64,000 nucleotides of DNA from Stictocephala bisonia (Eukaryota > Arthropoda > Insecta > Hemiptera > Membracidae), in NCBI GenBank assembly GCA_035578905.1, contig JAQJVL010000258.1:682001-746000 (forward strand), read 5' to 3'. Both the position numbers and the translations under genes were made by a program. Under the pieces are notes generated by a model that saw only the letters and a program-made list of their open reading frames with translations, was not told the origin of the DNA and ran no database searches. Shown piece after piece: positions 24,095 through 36,521 of this stretch. Each line of letters opens with the position of its first letter. Position 1 is the first letter of the stretch.

Positions 24095-27083
24095 ATTACA
24101 TTTGGTAGCTAAATAAACATGACACTTTTTACTGAGTACAAGAGTATTATGTATATAAACGATACCTATACGTGCAGATAAGGCAGTAGCACTAAATGGC
24201 ACTCTGGCAATTATATATGTATAATATTTGATACATGATAAATAAAACTGTACTGTAGAGTGAAAGTGTATGAAATATCATTAAATTTAGATTTTCAGTT
24301 TACATTTTTAACTAATTTTACAAACCCTGACAGGTTAACACGAGAGACCTTGACATCAGTAAAGAAGTCATAATGCTTAGGATATTATTCCATTATTCTA
24401 TGGTCAATTAGTCACTATTCTATGGTGAACGAGCTTAGGAGGGTTGGTTTTTTCACATTATGGTTGTTGATATATTTTTGGTAATTTAATATTATTAGTT
24501 GTATTTGTATTTTAATTTTTCTGAAAATATATTGCTAAAAAATACCTTTTCAGTATCAAAATTCAATTCAAGTTTATTTCGTTCTAACGTTCCCTTAAAA
24601 TTAAGTCATTCTTCTAATACGTTCGTAGTAATTTCCTGTTCTCAATCTTGTTAAATGAGATATTCTGGTATTTAATTTTTATGGACTAGTTTAAACCCCA
24701 AAGGTCTTTCTGTCTCATTAAGAAAAACGTATTATTCAATAATAGAAAATACTTGCGTATATTTTTGAAAGTGTGTTTCATTTTTTAAAGGTTGATAAGC
24801 GTTCAATAAAATAATTTTTCAATACTTAAATAAATTGTTTTGTGTTTTGTAAATACACAATAAAACTTATCTTTATTGTGATAAAATATATCAACTCTTA
24901 TCGTTAGTTCCGTGATATTTGCTCCAAGATGTCTCTTGGAACAAATGTTGTTATTCATTTGCTATAGCAACAAATGTCTTTTAAATGTACAATCTTAGCT
25001 TAATCCTAAGGACGGATCACTTTCAGTCCTTAGTAATCCAATAATGCAATTACCTGACTTTCTCTTCAGCTATAGAGACGAGAAATGTTAACAACATCTA
25101 CTTTCACGTTTCTTCAATACTATTTAACAGCATATCTAAGAACTGTTAATGTTGTATGATGATATAATTGAATTTTAGAACATTATGATCCATGCCATAT
25201 ATTAGTTTTGTTTATATATATATATCGTACAAAAAACACAACAGAGTGACTCTAGGTAGGTATGCAAATACAAAGGAGTTTTTATTGTAAAAAAAACTAC
25301 TTATTTGTATTACCATCCTTGGAAGATCTCAAATGCTCTACAAATAAAGTTGAAGCTGCTGCTGTGGAATGGTTTTTCTGCAAGTCAAGCAGTTTGATGT
25401 TGTTTTTATCCTTCAATTTTTAAGCGAGATATTAGAGTACAAAATAAAGTTTCTTTTATTTTGTACTCTATAAAAGAAACTTTATTGTGTACCTCATTTA
25501 TAAGATCAGAGGTAAGATCTATACCTTTAACTAATGAGCTCTGCCATGAAAGTAATCAATGGTTTGAAAATATTTTTTCAGGGTAAAATATGTGATTTTT
25601 TACGAATGCTGGAGAGAAGCTTAGGAAATTATATAGAACAGGGGCTTTATCAATTTTTTAGTAGAAAATTTTTTTAAATTTTAGATAAAATTAGCCAAGA
25701 CACAATAATACGGTCTTTTTTTTTATTAAAAAATTAGCAAACTGAGAAAAAGCGGAATATGTAAGTTTCCCCTGATTAAAAACATAACAAGTTTTTTTAA
25801 ATCGAACGATGATTAATTATGTTAGTGTCGGTAATGTGCCGATTTCAGTAATTTTACGTTCTGTTAGGATAAGGCTAGGTTGAGTATTGTAGATTAGGTT
25901 ATGTTAGGTTAGTTTTGGCTAGGTTATGTTGTGTTTGTACAGGTTACGTTAGGTTTGTTCAGGTTGTATTAGGTTTAGTTAAGTAAAGTTATTTTACTTA
26001 ACAAAAACCAATTATTAATTGGTTTATATCATAGTTGATTAAAATCCTTCGACGTTCATAACCTAACCAAACAAGATGATTTTTATCTAGATAAAAAATC
26101 TTATTACCAGATCAATAATGTACTATGATAAAATTATAAAAGTAATCAAATCTATTTTGTGAACGTAAAGGACTAAGGTTATTACTGGCCAATTAGGATG
26201 CGGTAAATGAGATTCGGCAAATTGCTTTGAGTGCACAAGTTATCTAATCTGAGAAACTTAATATTTGAGTTGATCAAATGAAGTTTGGCATCGTACTATT
26301 GGGAGCGATTATGTTATTACTAAATTTGCATAATCAGAGTAATAGAATCATTCAATCTGATATATAATAATGTATTATTGATTCTTGAGTAATAAATTAT
26401 TATATTTATTATTCAAGAATCGTCGTTCCTTTTCGGTAATGATTTGGTACTGCACAATAAACCAGACTGCGATAAAGTCTGTTTATACTGGTCTGCTTTA
26501 AAATATTTAATAAAAAATTATTTATCAACATATTTGTCTAGTTGTGTTTATAATATAAAATAAAAACAGAAACGAACTCGAACTGCAAATACACTAACTT
26601 TCTGGTAATAATCAGCTCATACCAATATAATGTAGTTGAAACTCAGCTTTTAAATGAATGAATATGGATTTTAAGGCCATGGCTTGGGAATTTGATCTTC
26701 AAATCCATCATGCAGTATTTTGTAAACATTTGTGTACTGTATGAATTTGCAAGGTAGAGTATGAATGATCATAGAAACAATGTTTACCCAAACATTGGCT
26801 AATCTAAAAACGATTAATCATTTTAACTAATAAACACTTCTACACTCAAGCAGCTAAACTTGCGTACTTACAACACTGTTTGGTAATATCATTTATTATA
26901 CACAGTCATATAATTATCATTAAATATTAAATTATATGTCTCAAATTATAACCTGTTTTGAAGTGCATTTGTGGAATTCTAGTGTAGTCCCATGTTAACA
27001 TAATGCAGTTTATATCAGCAGTAGTAACAGACCTCACCAACTAACTAAGGCAAAAATATTCACATTTGACGAGATATCTATTG
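24095..27083. other. AT-rich stretch with hairpins and AGGTTA-type degenerate repeats
   Basis: No gene found. At 25435-25468 GAGTACAAAATAAA pairs with TTTATTTTGTACTC around a 6-nt loop, and an overlapping alternative hairpin uses 25443-25485. Positions 25865-25985 hold about eight degenerate AGGTTA/AGGTTT units (TTAGGTTA-like), with the reverse complement CATAACCTAACC at 26058-26069. These may belong to an old palindromic transposon. Confidence 0.45.
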
Positions 27084-27362
27084 TATTTATTTTATTTATC
27101 TATTCATAAGACGCAGATCGTCAAGATATGGGCGAATATGGATTTCGAATGAGTGTGATGAGTATAGATGAGCGAATGTAGTCATTGTTACAAACTAAGG
27201 CCGATTATTCCTTAGAAAGTGTCATTAATTAATAGCCCAATGACAAATGAACAGCCGGTGGTTATCAGCTGATCCTTCTCAAAATGTATTATGCCTCTGA
27301 TTGGGATCGAACTGAGAACCTTTAGCACATGAAGCTGGGATTAAACCAACTACGCTACCGCC
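27084..27362 (-). mobile_element. Full-length tRNA-derived SINE, family 1
   Basis: Minus strand, 5' to 3': a tRNA-like head starting GGCGGTAGCGTAGTTGG (box A, TAGCGTAGTTGG), then CAGTTCGATCCC (box B) about 35 nt further; a unique body containing ACCACCGGCTG and CCCATATCTTGACGATC; and an AAATAAAATAAAT tail. Spacing and motifs fit an RNA polymerase III internal promoter. A 5'-truncated copy with the same body lies at 21291-21480. SINEs are moved by the machinery of a LINE sharing their tail; none in this window has an (AAAT) tail. Confidence 0.8.
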
Positions 27363-28134
27363 TAATTATACAATAATTATGTAATAATAATACTAATAAT
27401 AATAATGTTTATTTATTTCCAAAAATTTACAATAACACTTGTAGATTTAAATATGGAATATTATATTAAATTGTAGGTGTATATAATCAAGGGTAATAGG
27501 GTATTCAATCAGAACCAGGATAAAGAAGGTGCAGAGGGCACCGCATCTCTTAGAGGCCACAAGGAAGGTGGAATGTTGAGGAGGTGATGCCTCTCGATCA
27601 TGCAAGCAGATAGGTCGGGGTCCACAAATGTAAGGCTTCAAACTGTCGAAATACTTGCAACTTATAAAAACAGTCTGAAGCAAGAGAGACAATATTTAAT
27701 GATGTATTTTCAAACTATTGGGAGTTGATATCAGTACTTATCGATTGTAAAGCAAGTTGAAGAGTTGATGGTATGTTGATGGTATGTCAGAAGTGTCTGC
27801 TGGATTAAATTAGAGCTGGTTGTGAGTGGGGTGAAAGATGATACTGTTTCAAATTGTGGTTACATGAGTCTTTGAATAATTGTGTTTAACTCAAGTTTTA
27901 GTTATGCACATAATACTTATAACAACTATACAAATATTTGAATATGGACTGTATTATTTTATTATTAAACGTATTATATTAAATGTATTTAAACTATGTT
28001 ATGTAAAACTCATTGTAAATGCACATTAAATTTTAAATTGAATCAGATTTTTAAGTATAGATTATCGTAATAAGCATGGACCTTTGATGAGTACCTTTGA
28101 TAAGTAGCCAAAAGACTGACAGAAGGGAATACCT
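27363..28134. other. AT-rich spacer with an unassigned GC-richer segment
   Basis: 27480-27690 is less AT-rich and a minus-strand frame of 81 codons crosses it, but the peptide is not recognisable and no splice or start context supports it. Likely an old repeat. Confidence 0.35.
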
Positions 28135-28290
28135 CATGGCAAGTTTTGTTGACTCAGACAACCAAATGAATATTAATATCGCTTCCCTGCTTTGTCCACG
28201 TGATGGCTTCGGGCGTATCTGTTTCGTTATTGAGGCTTTCACAATTCTCTGCGTTGTTTGAACAGAGCTACGTTTGGTTTATATGAACGT
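28135..28290 (-). repeat. Dispersed repeat of unknown class, copy 1
   Basis: Segment containing CTTTGTCCACGTGATGGC and TATCTGTTTCGTTAT. A diverged copy lies at about 43605-43765 with CTTTGTCCACGCCACATGGC and TATCAGTTTCATTAT in the same order and orientation. Orientation of any parent element is unknown. Confidence 0.45.
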
Positions 28291-28552
28291 TTAGCTTATA
28301 ATAACTACAAAGTCAGTTTTTGTTATTAAAATACGAAGCTATGACGGATTACTTTTTATTTTACCAATATTAACCTTTAAATAAACTCATTCATAATTAA
28401 TCGTAAATGAACAAATCAATTTGTATCAGGCTAAGGTAATTAAGGGTCAATATTCCTACATTGACCCTAGAGACGTAATATGGGATCTTACATTCCCTCT
28501 GTTACAGCCAAAATATATTATGAGAAATTATATCCTGTCGTACACATTTCTG

Positions 28553-28556
<4 letters not shown>

Positions 28557-28600
<44 letters not shown>

Positions 28601-28601
28601 A
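28557..28601. repeat. TA-rich microsatellite
   Basis: About 20 TA units with a single interruption; it lies just before the 94-bp array. Confidence 0.95.
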
Positions 28602-28676
28602 CATATCGTATACGCTGTTATATTATTACAACGTCGGAACCCTCTGGTCAAGACCACTAGAAAAGTTATTAGATGA

Positions 28677-30740
28677 ATGTCAGAGAAGGCAACCCAACGG
28701 TGGAGGTGATGACTTTGAATCGTAGGTTTTTGAAGTGGAAGCGTGGTTAAATCATAAGTATCTACGTCGTATGTAAGAGAAGGCATGCACGCGGTTGAGG
28801 GGAGGTTTGGATCGTTGGATTTTGGAGTGGAAGCGTGGTTAAATCATAAGTATCTACGTCGTATGTATGAGAAGGCATGCCGACGGTGGAGGTGAGGACT
28901 TTGGATCGTAGGTTTTTGGAGTAGAAGCGTGGTTAAATCACAAGTATCTACGTCGTATGTAAGAGAAGGCATGCCGACGGTGGAGGTGAAGACTTTGGAT
29001 AGTAGGTTTTTGAAGTGGAAACGTGGTTAAATCATAAGTATTTGCGTCGTATGTAAGACAAGGCATGTCGACGGTGAGGACTTTGGATCGTAGGTTTTTG
29101 AAGTGGAAGCGTGGTTAAATCATAAGTATCTTCGTCGTATGTAAGAGAAGGCATGCCGACGGTGAAGGTGAGGACTTTGGATCGTATGTTTTTGGAGTGG
29201 AAGCGTAGTTAAATCATAAGTATCTACGTCGTATGTATGAGAAGGCATGCCGACGGTGGAGGTGAGGACTTTGGATCGTAGGTTTTTGAAGTGGAAGCGT
29301 GGTTAAATCATAAGTATCTTCGTCGTATGTAAGAGAAGGCATGCCGACGGTGAAGGTGAGGACTTTGGATCGTATGTTTTTGGAGTGGAATCGTGGTTAA
29401 ATCATAAGTCTTTACGTCGTATGTATGAGAAGGCATGCCGACGGTGGAGGTGAGGACTTTGGATCATAGGTTTTTGGAGTAGAAGCGTGGTTAAATCATA
29501 ATTATCTGCGTCGTATGTAAGAGAAGGCATGCACGCGGTGGAGGGGAGGACTTTGGATCGTAGGTTTTTGAAGTGGAAACGTGGTTATATCATAAGTATT
29601 TGCGTCGTATGTAAGAGAAGGCATGCCGACGGTGGAGGTGAGGACTTTGGATCGTAGGTTTTTGAAGTGGAAACGTGGTTAAATCATAAGTATCTACGTC
29701 GTATGTAAGAGACGGCATGCCGACGGTGAAGGTGAGGACTTTGGATCGTATGTTTTTGGAGTGGAAGCGTGGTTAAATCATAAGTATCTACGTCGTATGT
29801 ATGAGAAGGCATGCCGACGGTGGAGGTGAGGACTTTGGATCGTAGGTTTTTGGAGTAGAAGCGTGGTTAAATCATAATTATCTGTGTCGTATGTAAGAGA
29901 AGGCATGCACGCGGTGGAGGGGAGGACTTTGGATCGTAGTTTTTGAAGTGGAAGCGTGGTTATATCATAAGTATCTACGTCGTATGTAAGAGAAGGCATG
30001 CCGACGGTGAAGGTGAGGACTTTGGATCGTAGGTTTTTGGAGTGGAAGCATGGTTAAATCATAAGTATCTACGTCGTAAGTAAGAGAAGGCATGCCGACG
30101 GTGGAGGTAAGGACTTTGGATCGTAGGTTTTTGAAGTGGAAGCGTGGTTAAATCATAAGTATCTACGTCGTATGTAAGAGAAGGCATGCCGACGGTGAAG
30201 GTGAGGACTTTGGATCGTAGGTTTTTGGAGTGGAAGCGTGGTTAAATCATAAGTATCTACGTCGTATGTAAGATAAGGCATCCCGACAGTGGAGGTGAGG
30301 ACTTTGGATCGTAGGTTTTTGGAGTGGAAGCGTGGTTAAATCATAAGTATCTACGTCATATGTAAGATAAGGCATGCCTGCGGTGAAGGTGAGAACTTTG
30401 GATTGTAGTTTTTTGGAGTAGAAGCGTGGTTAAATCATAAGTATCTACGTCGTATGTAAGATAAGGCATCCCTACAGTGGAGGTGAGGACTTTGGATCGT
30501 AGGTTTTTGGAGTAGAAGCGTGGTTAAATCATAAGTATCTACGTCGTATGTAAGATAAGGCATCCCTACAGTGGAGGTGAGGACTTTGGATCGTAGGTTT
30601 TTGGAGTAGAAGCGTGGTTAAATCATAAGTATCTACGTCGTATGTAAGATAAGGCAATCCGACGGTGGAGGTGAGGACTTTGGATCGTAGGTTTTTGGAT
30701 TTGAAGCGTGGTTAAATCATAAGTGTCTGCGTCGCATGCC
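28677..30740. repeat. 94-bp minisatellite, about 22 copies
   Basis: Monomer of 94 bp: GGTGAGGACTTTGGATCGTA, GGTTTTTGGAGTGGAAGCGT, GGTTAAATCATAAGTATCTACGTCGTATG, AGAGAAGGCATGCCGACGGTGGA. Variant marks (TATG versus TAGG, AAGTGGAAACG, GCATGCACGCGG, TAAGATAAGGCATCCC) recur at spacings of several monomers, showing block-wise amplification; the TAAGATAAGG variant is confined to the last third. The GGCATGCC palindrome occurs in most units. Confidence 0.95.
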
Positions 30741-31164
30741 TGCATTGATCTTATTCAGAAAAGTAAAAAGGAGCAGGTTTGAAGGACGAAGGTTTTCATA
30801 CAGCTAGGAATAGCTTAAAAAGACTGTGCTGCTCTGCAGAGTTCCATTTTGGGAATAATGATTAGTCACCCTCCCTCCCAAACAACACGTAAGACCAACT
30901 TTAGGCTCGCACATAGTGATTCTGACCTTGATAGGGCGTTTGATAATAGTAATAGTAATAATCTTTTTTTGCAGTAGACAATATTTACATTGTATTGCAT
31001 GCCTCATTAATTTGTCAATAAGTTGTAATCTCATTCATTCAACTTTCAAACTTACATCCGTTCAATATTCATTCACATTCTCTCTTGAGCACTATTGTCA
31101 GACTTAATGTACGAAATTTATTAGCACCAGTGGTAAGTTAGGAAATCATCAACAGAGAAGAACG
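30741..31164. other. Spacer, nothing recognisable
   Basis: Overlapping chance frames on both strands; no family recognised. Confidence 0.35.
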
Positions 31165-31262
31165 CTTTACAAAACCAAAAGATGTTTAATCCAGCTTTAA
31201 ATTGAGTTGGGCTTTCCAAAAGTTTTATGCCTGCTGGGAGTGCCTTAATTATTTTAACCCTA
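31165..31262 (-). pseudogene. Non-LTR reverse transcriptase C-terminal fragment
   Basis: The minus strand reads VKIIKALPAGIKLLESPTQF followed by KAGLNIF. This has the pattern of the ORF2 C-terminus in CR1/Jockey-type elements (W..LP..I......FK..L). Only about 30 residues can be followed and no other part of an element is seen beside it. Confidence 0.4.
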
Positions 31263-31374
31263 GCCTGAGAGGGTTATTGATTGACATTTTGTACCTATTG
31301 ATTGAACTGTTATATCTATTAATAGTTCCACCAGTAAACATTAATTGATTGGCCAATTTAGTTCCTATTAACTA

Positions 31375-31506
31375 ATGGCCAGTTTGGAATCAAGTGATGT
31401 GACAGATTATTTTGATCAACTCCTTAAGGATGTCAAACCACTCCCAGATACTGATTGGTTTGGATTTTATCAACTTTGCTCTAATAATCTCACTGATGAA
31501 TATTGA
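31375..31506 (+). CDS. Candidate small ORF, 43 residues, unknown
   Basis: ATG in an acceptable context (ACTAATGG) opens a frame reading MASLESSDVTDYFDQLLKDV, then KPLPDTDWFGFYQLCSNN and LTDEY to a TGA. The acidic, low-Ile/Asn composition is unlike the AT-rich noise around it and resembles a real soluble peptide or the N-terminus of a longer protein that was broken here. I do not recognise the family. It sits about 110 bp beyond the RT fragment at 31165 but on the opposite strand. Confidence 0.25.
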   Translation: MASLESSDVTDYFDQLLKDVKPLPDTDWFGFYQLCSNNLTDEY

Positions 31507-32701
31507 TTATTACTATTTAAGTTGGACTTACGTTTATTTAAAACAGTGTCAAGCCTAATTAAAACAGCTTTTACCATAGTAATTTGAAATACGTATTGAG
31601 ACACTATTGAGACCCTAAAACGTAATCGAACATTATAAATATATACTGCCATAAATGTATGCAGCTTATGGAATGGAGTTACTTCTAGTTTGTTATTTCA
31701 GAACTGAGTTATATATTTCGTTTATTCCTTAGACAATTTTACTACCGAATAATAACTTATATATGAGTTGAATATTCATTGGCTTGTACTAATTATGAAA
31801 TCCTTATGAAGAGTGAACAAAATTAAAGTCAACAATAATTTACAAAACACATTTATTATGTAATAACTGAACTATGTACATTAAATTTTTACAATTTATT
31901 CAAATATTCAATTTATGTAATAGTTTCCTCTTAACGATAGTAAATATAGATATCGTTATAAATTGTAGTGTATTATGAAAACCCGATACGGGTCTGGAGA
32001 ATGTCTTCACAAAACAAACTATAGATATTCCCTTATATGTGAAAGTCTTTCTGTTTCTAATATTGTAATACATACAAACATAAAATTAATACAATTCTCC
32101 AAATTTTACTCCATTTTACTATTATTTATTCTTAATATAACGAGGAATAACTTTTTTAAATTAGAATAAGAATATAGAATAAGAATATATTTATTTTCTC
32201 GAAATATATACATAAAATACACATAATTACATTTAAACATAAAAAGGTTTCTTCTTAATTGCTCTGTTAACAAAATAAAACTTATACTACTAGAACAAAA
32301 CCTTTCATAAATTACATATTTCAAGAAAATACTAGGACCTCCTAAGGCAATGCCTGTTTAAGAGGTTCCTTCTTTTCAAATAAATCTTAATATGCGCAAG
32401 AGCAAACAATATTAATTTAAAATAAAAAATCCCAATTCTTCAAAATATAAACACTTATATAAAAACATAAATAGCTTAAACCTTAACTCTAAATTTAATG
32501 TTATCCTAACCCTAACAGTATAGCTATATAATACAATAATAGGAACAAAATAAAAACTAAACTATTTATGACCAACCAAATATGTATACTTTACTATGTT
32601 ATCTGAAATAAATATATGATACAGTGAATAAGTATTTACAAGGTATTAAAATTTATACGATTATAAATGAATAATAAAAATATGTTTGAAAGTGTATTGC
32701 T

Positions 32702-35640
32702 TTAAACTTGGATATTTACAAGGTAATCTATACTTTCTTGCTTTAATAACCAATTTTTTATGTTTATACCAATTTTGTTGGAAAATAATTTTATATTTTT
32801 CAAATTTTGCAGAACAATTGGTATTGAGTTAAACATTTTTGGTCCCAAAAATAAATAACTTTTTGTATAGAAAGTGAGATTTGGTTTGGGAACCATAAAT
32901 ACATCCTTTTTTCTTAGCTTAACTTTATGTATTTCGACAATTTCAGGCAAATTTCTCTTCATTACATAGTACATTTTTAAAACTTTATGAACAAACATAT
33001 ATTTTAATGGTAAAATCTGTTGTTTTAAAAATAAATGATATGACGCTTCCATTGTTGCTTTCTTACAAATTATTCGAATAAACTTTTTTTCTTGTATAAA
33101 TATGTGCCTAATATTTGATTCATAAGTCCCACCCCAACAAAAGAGCCCGTAATCTATTCTACTATGTACAAGGGAAAAATATATTACTCTCAATGTTTGT
33201 TCACTACAGATATTTTTTAAGAAATAAAAATATCTCAACGTTTTATTAAGTTTATTTTTTAAATCTTGAACATGAACTTTCCAATTAAGCTCTTCATCAA
33301 GAAAAATTCCCAAATATTTCATATTGTCTGCCTGCCCAATAACAGCACACTCCGTACAGCATGTCTTACTACATATGCATTTTGTACAATTGTATATAAT
33401 TTCATTTGTAAAGAAGACTCTTTGTCTTGAACTGAAATTGATAAATTTTGTTTTTTCCGGACTTAACATATGGTTGTCAGAGAACCACCACTGCTTGAAA
33501 ATCGAGATTCATAGCTTCCTCAATGTCATTCCAATTATCTTTCACATAGCATAAAGCAGTGTCATCCGCAAAGGATGTTAGTTCACCATAAAATTTTGCA
33601 TTACACAGATCATTTATGTAGATTAAAAATAATAATGCCCCTAAAACTGACCCCTGTGGTATGCCATATTTTACTATACCCAAACAACTAAATGAATTTT
33701 TAATTTTGACACACTGCTTTCTATTTTCTAAATAACTTTTAAACCAATCAAAAACCACCCCTCTTATACCACATTTATATAGTTTTTTCAAAAGTATACC
33801 ATGATCAACACAATCAAAAGCTTTTTTTATATCCAAGAAACTTGCACTTACTTTTTTGTTCATATTTATCCCATTGTAAACATTACTTATAAAATTGTGA
33901 AGGGCAAGTTCAGTGTTTAATCCCTATCTAAAACCAAACTGTGAAGAACTAAAAAACCTGATTTTTTCAAGATACTTGACTAGTTTTTTTTCATCAATTT
34001 CTCATAGATCTTGGAGAATGAAGAAAGCAGAGAAATTTGCCGGAAATTGTTACAATCCTGCCTTGAACCATTTTTGTGTAGTGGAATTACTACTGCTACT
34101 TTTAGTTTTTCTGGAAAAATACCCTTTTCAAAGCTCTTATTTACTAAAAATAACAATATGTCAATAATTTTATGGTAGACTTTTTTAATTACTGATGAGC
34201 TAATATTGTCAATACCTGGTGATATTTTATTTTTAAGTGAACTTATAACTTTTATCAAATCTTCTTTACATACATGATCTACAAACATGGATTCTGGATA
34301 TTGTTTACTTATAAAAGATTTCTTAAAATCTAATGAATAAAAATTATCTGGCTGTACTCTTTTTATATTTAATCTATCAACTACAGTAAGAAAAAAATCA
34401 TTAAATTCATTAGCTACAACAATTGGATCATTAATCAAGTCTCCATTAATATTTAAACTTATTCCAGATCAATTCTTTGCCTTTTGACCAGTTACTTCAT
34501 TTACTATCCTCCATGTAGCTCTAGAATCACCATTACAATTTTCAAAACACCTTTTATAATAAGATTCTTTTAGTTCTCTTATTTGTGTTTGCAGTTTATT
34601 TCTATATTTTTTAAAATATGCTTTTAACTTTCCATTAAAAGGATGTATTTTTAACTTTTGATAAATTTTATTCTTAATTTTTATTTTCAAGCAAATAAAA
34701 TTATTCATTCAAGGCTTGATTTTTTTAGTTTATTTTTATTTTCCAATATATTTACTTTACTTTGATTTATTATATTTTGAAAAGTGTCAAAAAATATGTC
34801 AAAAGCAATAGAAGGATCCTGCTGAGCATAAACATCCAACCAGTGCGTTTGATTAAGAAGAGAGGCCAGTTTGATGTAGTCTATGCGATAAGCAGAAGGT
34901 TCAGAATGTTCCGATTGTAGTCTACTTTGCTCAAGGTCACGCATACACACTGCGACAACTGTCAGCACATGGTCGGTTACGTTTGCCTCAACAGTCAAAA
35001 CTTCCACATCTATCTTATCTCTGTTTGCAATTCTTGCAAAGACATGATCAATACAAGATAACGTGTTCTCTGTAATTCTTGTTGGCTCTTTAGAAAGACA
35101 TTCTAAACCATTCCTTGATAACAATGTATTGTATTCGTCTGTAATTATATTGGAATCCAAAATATTAATATTCATATCCCCTATTAAAAACAAGTTCTTT
35201 TTAATATTAAAAATGTTTCCATCTTCAAGACAATTTTCTAATTCAGTTAAAAACATATTTTTGCTTATACTATGCAATCTATAAATAGCAATAAAAGTAA
35301 AATAATGCTTATCTATTTTAATTTCTAATTTGAGTACGTCAGCTGATTAAAAATTCAATGGACAACAATCAATTACTTCCATTGTTGATTTTACATAGAT
35401 TTTTATCCCCCCTGATCTAAAATTCTCATTTGCCTTTATAAAACTTACATAGTTAGGAATTTCATAGCTAAATGTTTCATGTTGCGATATCCATATTTCA
35501 GAAAGAATTATTATATCCGGGAACAAATTTCTAGTAGTTAATTCACTAAGAAACAGGTCAAAATTGCTTCTCAGGCTACGAATATTTTGGTTTACTATAT
35601 TAAAGTTAAAATTGTTACTATTGTTTAATGTAATGGTAAT
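32702..35640 (-). pseudogene. Non-LTR ORF2 endonuclease-reverse transcriptase, about six lesions
   Basis: From about 35612 the minus strand reads NQNIRSLRSNFDLFLSEL and PDIIILSEIWIS, the N-terminal endonuclease signature with catalytic Asn and Glu. A stop at about 35346 interrupts it. It continues with GDMNINILDS, SCIDHVFAR and VTDH. A frameshift at about 34705, a TGA at 34469, a frameshift near 33985 and a TAG at about 33931 (within QFGFR.GLNTELAL) follow. RT motifs are visible: KKAFDCVDH, GIPQGSVLGALLFLIYINDL (shown here as the PQGS block) and FADD. Another frameshift at about 33495 leads to KTKFINF, YLGIFLDEELNW and the C-terminal YGLFCWGG region. All expected domains are present in order; only point lesions separate it from an active form. 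Confidence 0.88.
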
Positions 35641-35815
35641 GTCAGACTATTATTAATAATTTTATTTTCTAAAGAAAAATGTTTCTAAAAAAATGTTTTA
35701 CTGAAAAAACAACAGTTAAATTAATATAAACTCAAAATTATAGTAACTATGAACTAAAATAAAAACAAATCTATGTACAATTATTATTAAACAAGAGAAA
35801 GAAATAAACGTTGTA

Positions 35816-36521
35816 CTATATACATATTGAAAATTTACGCTTACTTAAATCGTCCTGAGTTGTAACAATGGTGTAAGCCGCATTTTCTTCACGCCTCATG
35901 AATATTTTTCTGTTGCGGAACCCACAGGAACTTGTAGTTCTTCTCCCTCTGGACCACCCTCGTCATAGCTAACAGCTTTCTCCTCGCCGGTGACAGCGAC
36001 TCATTGACGTAGACGTGTCGGTCGTCTGTTCTCCCCATGTGTCTGGTCGACAGTGTGCGCTTCACACGACGTCTTCTGAGAAATTCTTCTTTGTCCAGAC
36101 GTCTAACGAACTTTACAATAGTACCAGGTGGATTGATTCCGTTTTGTTTCTTCCCCAATCGGTGGCACGCATCTATCATAGAGTCAGATATATTCATATC
36201 CAGCGCTTTACCCACACACTTCACTATATCCACAACATTTTCATTAGCTTCCTGAGCAATGCCGTGTATCTCGACAGCATTAGACCTACTGTACTGCTCA
36301 CTATCTTCCAGCCACTCTTCAAGAACTGTGATCTTTTGTTTAAGCTGTTTATTTTCCGTGGTCAGTTGCTCAATCAGATTGAAATATTTCTCCATTTTTT
36401 CACCTTGCATTTTTAAGACAGATGTATTTTCTTCGAGTCTATCATTCAGAGCTTCGTATGCGACATTATAGCCTTTCTCGTATGTCTTTTGACTATCTCT
36501 TATTTCTTGGATAACTTTCAT
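35816..36521 (-). pseudogene. Non-LTR ORF1 (coiled coil, RNA-binding type), one frameshift
   Basis: The frame from the ATG at 36521 gives about 205 residues. Residues 15-70 form a heptad-rich coiled coil (LEENTSVLKMQGEKMEKYFN and onward). It is followed by SEQYSRSNAVEIHGI and DACHRLGKK, the start of the RRM-like and C-terminal RNA-binding region seen in insect non-LTR ORF1 proteins. At about 35895 the frame slips by one base; the conserved tail continues in the next frame as IFMRREENAAYTIVTTQDDL to a TAG at 35816-35818. ORF1 proteins coat the element RNA as trimers. Upstream codons (YADEGKTSLEDL) are open for 12 residues before stops, so the natural start may have been lost. Confidence 0.7.

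Noticed and set aside
25865..25985. AGGTTA-type repeats as interstitial telomere sequence (TTAGG)n
   Set aside because: Units are too degenerate and irregular, and an inverted copy nearby fits a decayed palindromic transposon better.
27447..27692. 81-codon minus-strand frame as a gene
   Set aside because: No recognisable protein content, ends in AT-rich noise, no splice or start support.
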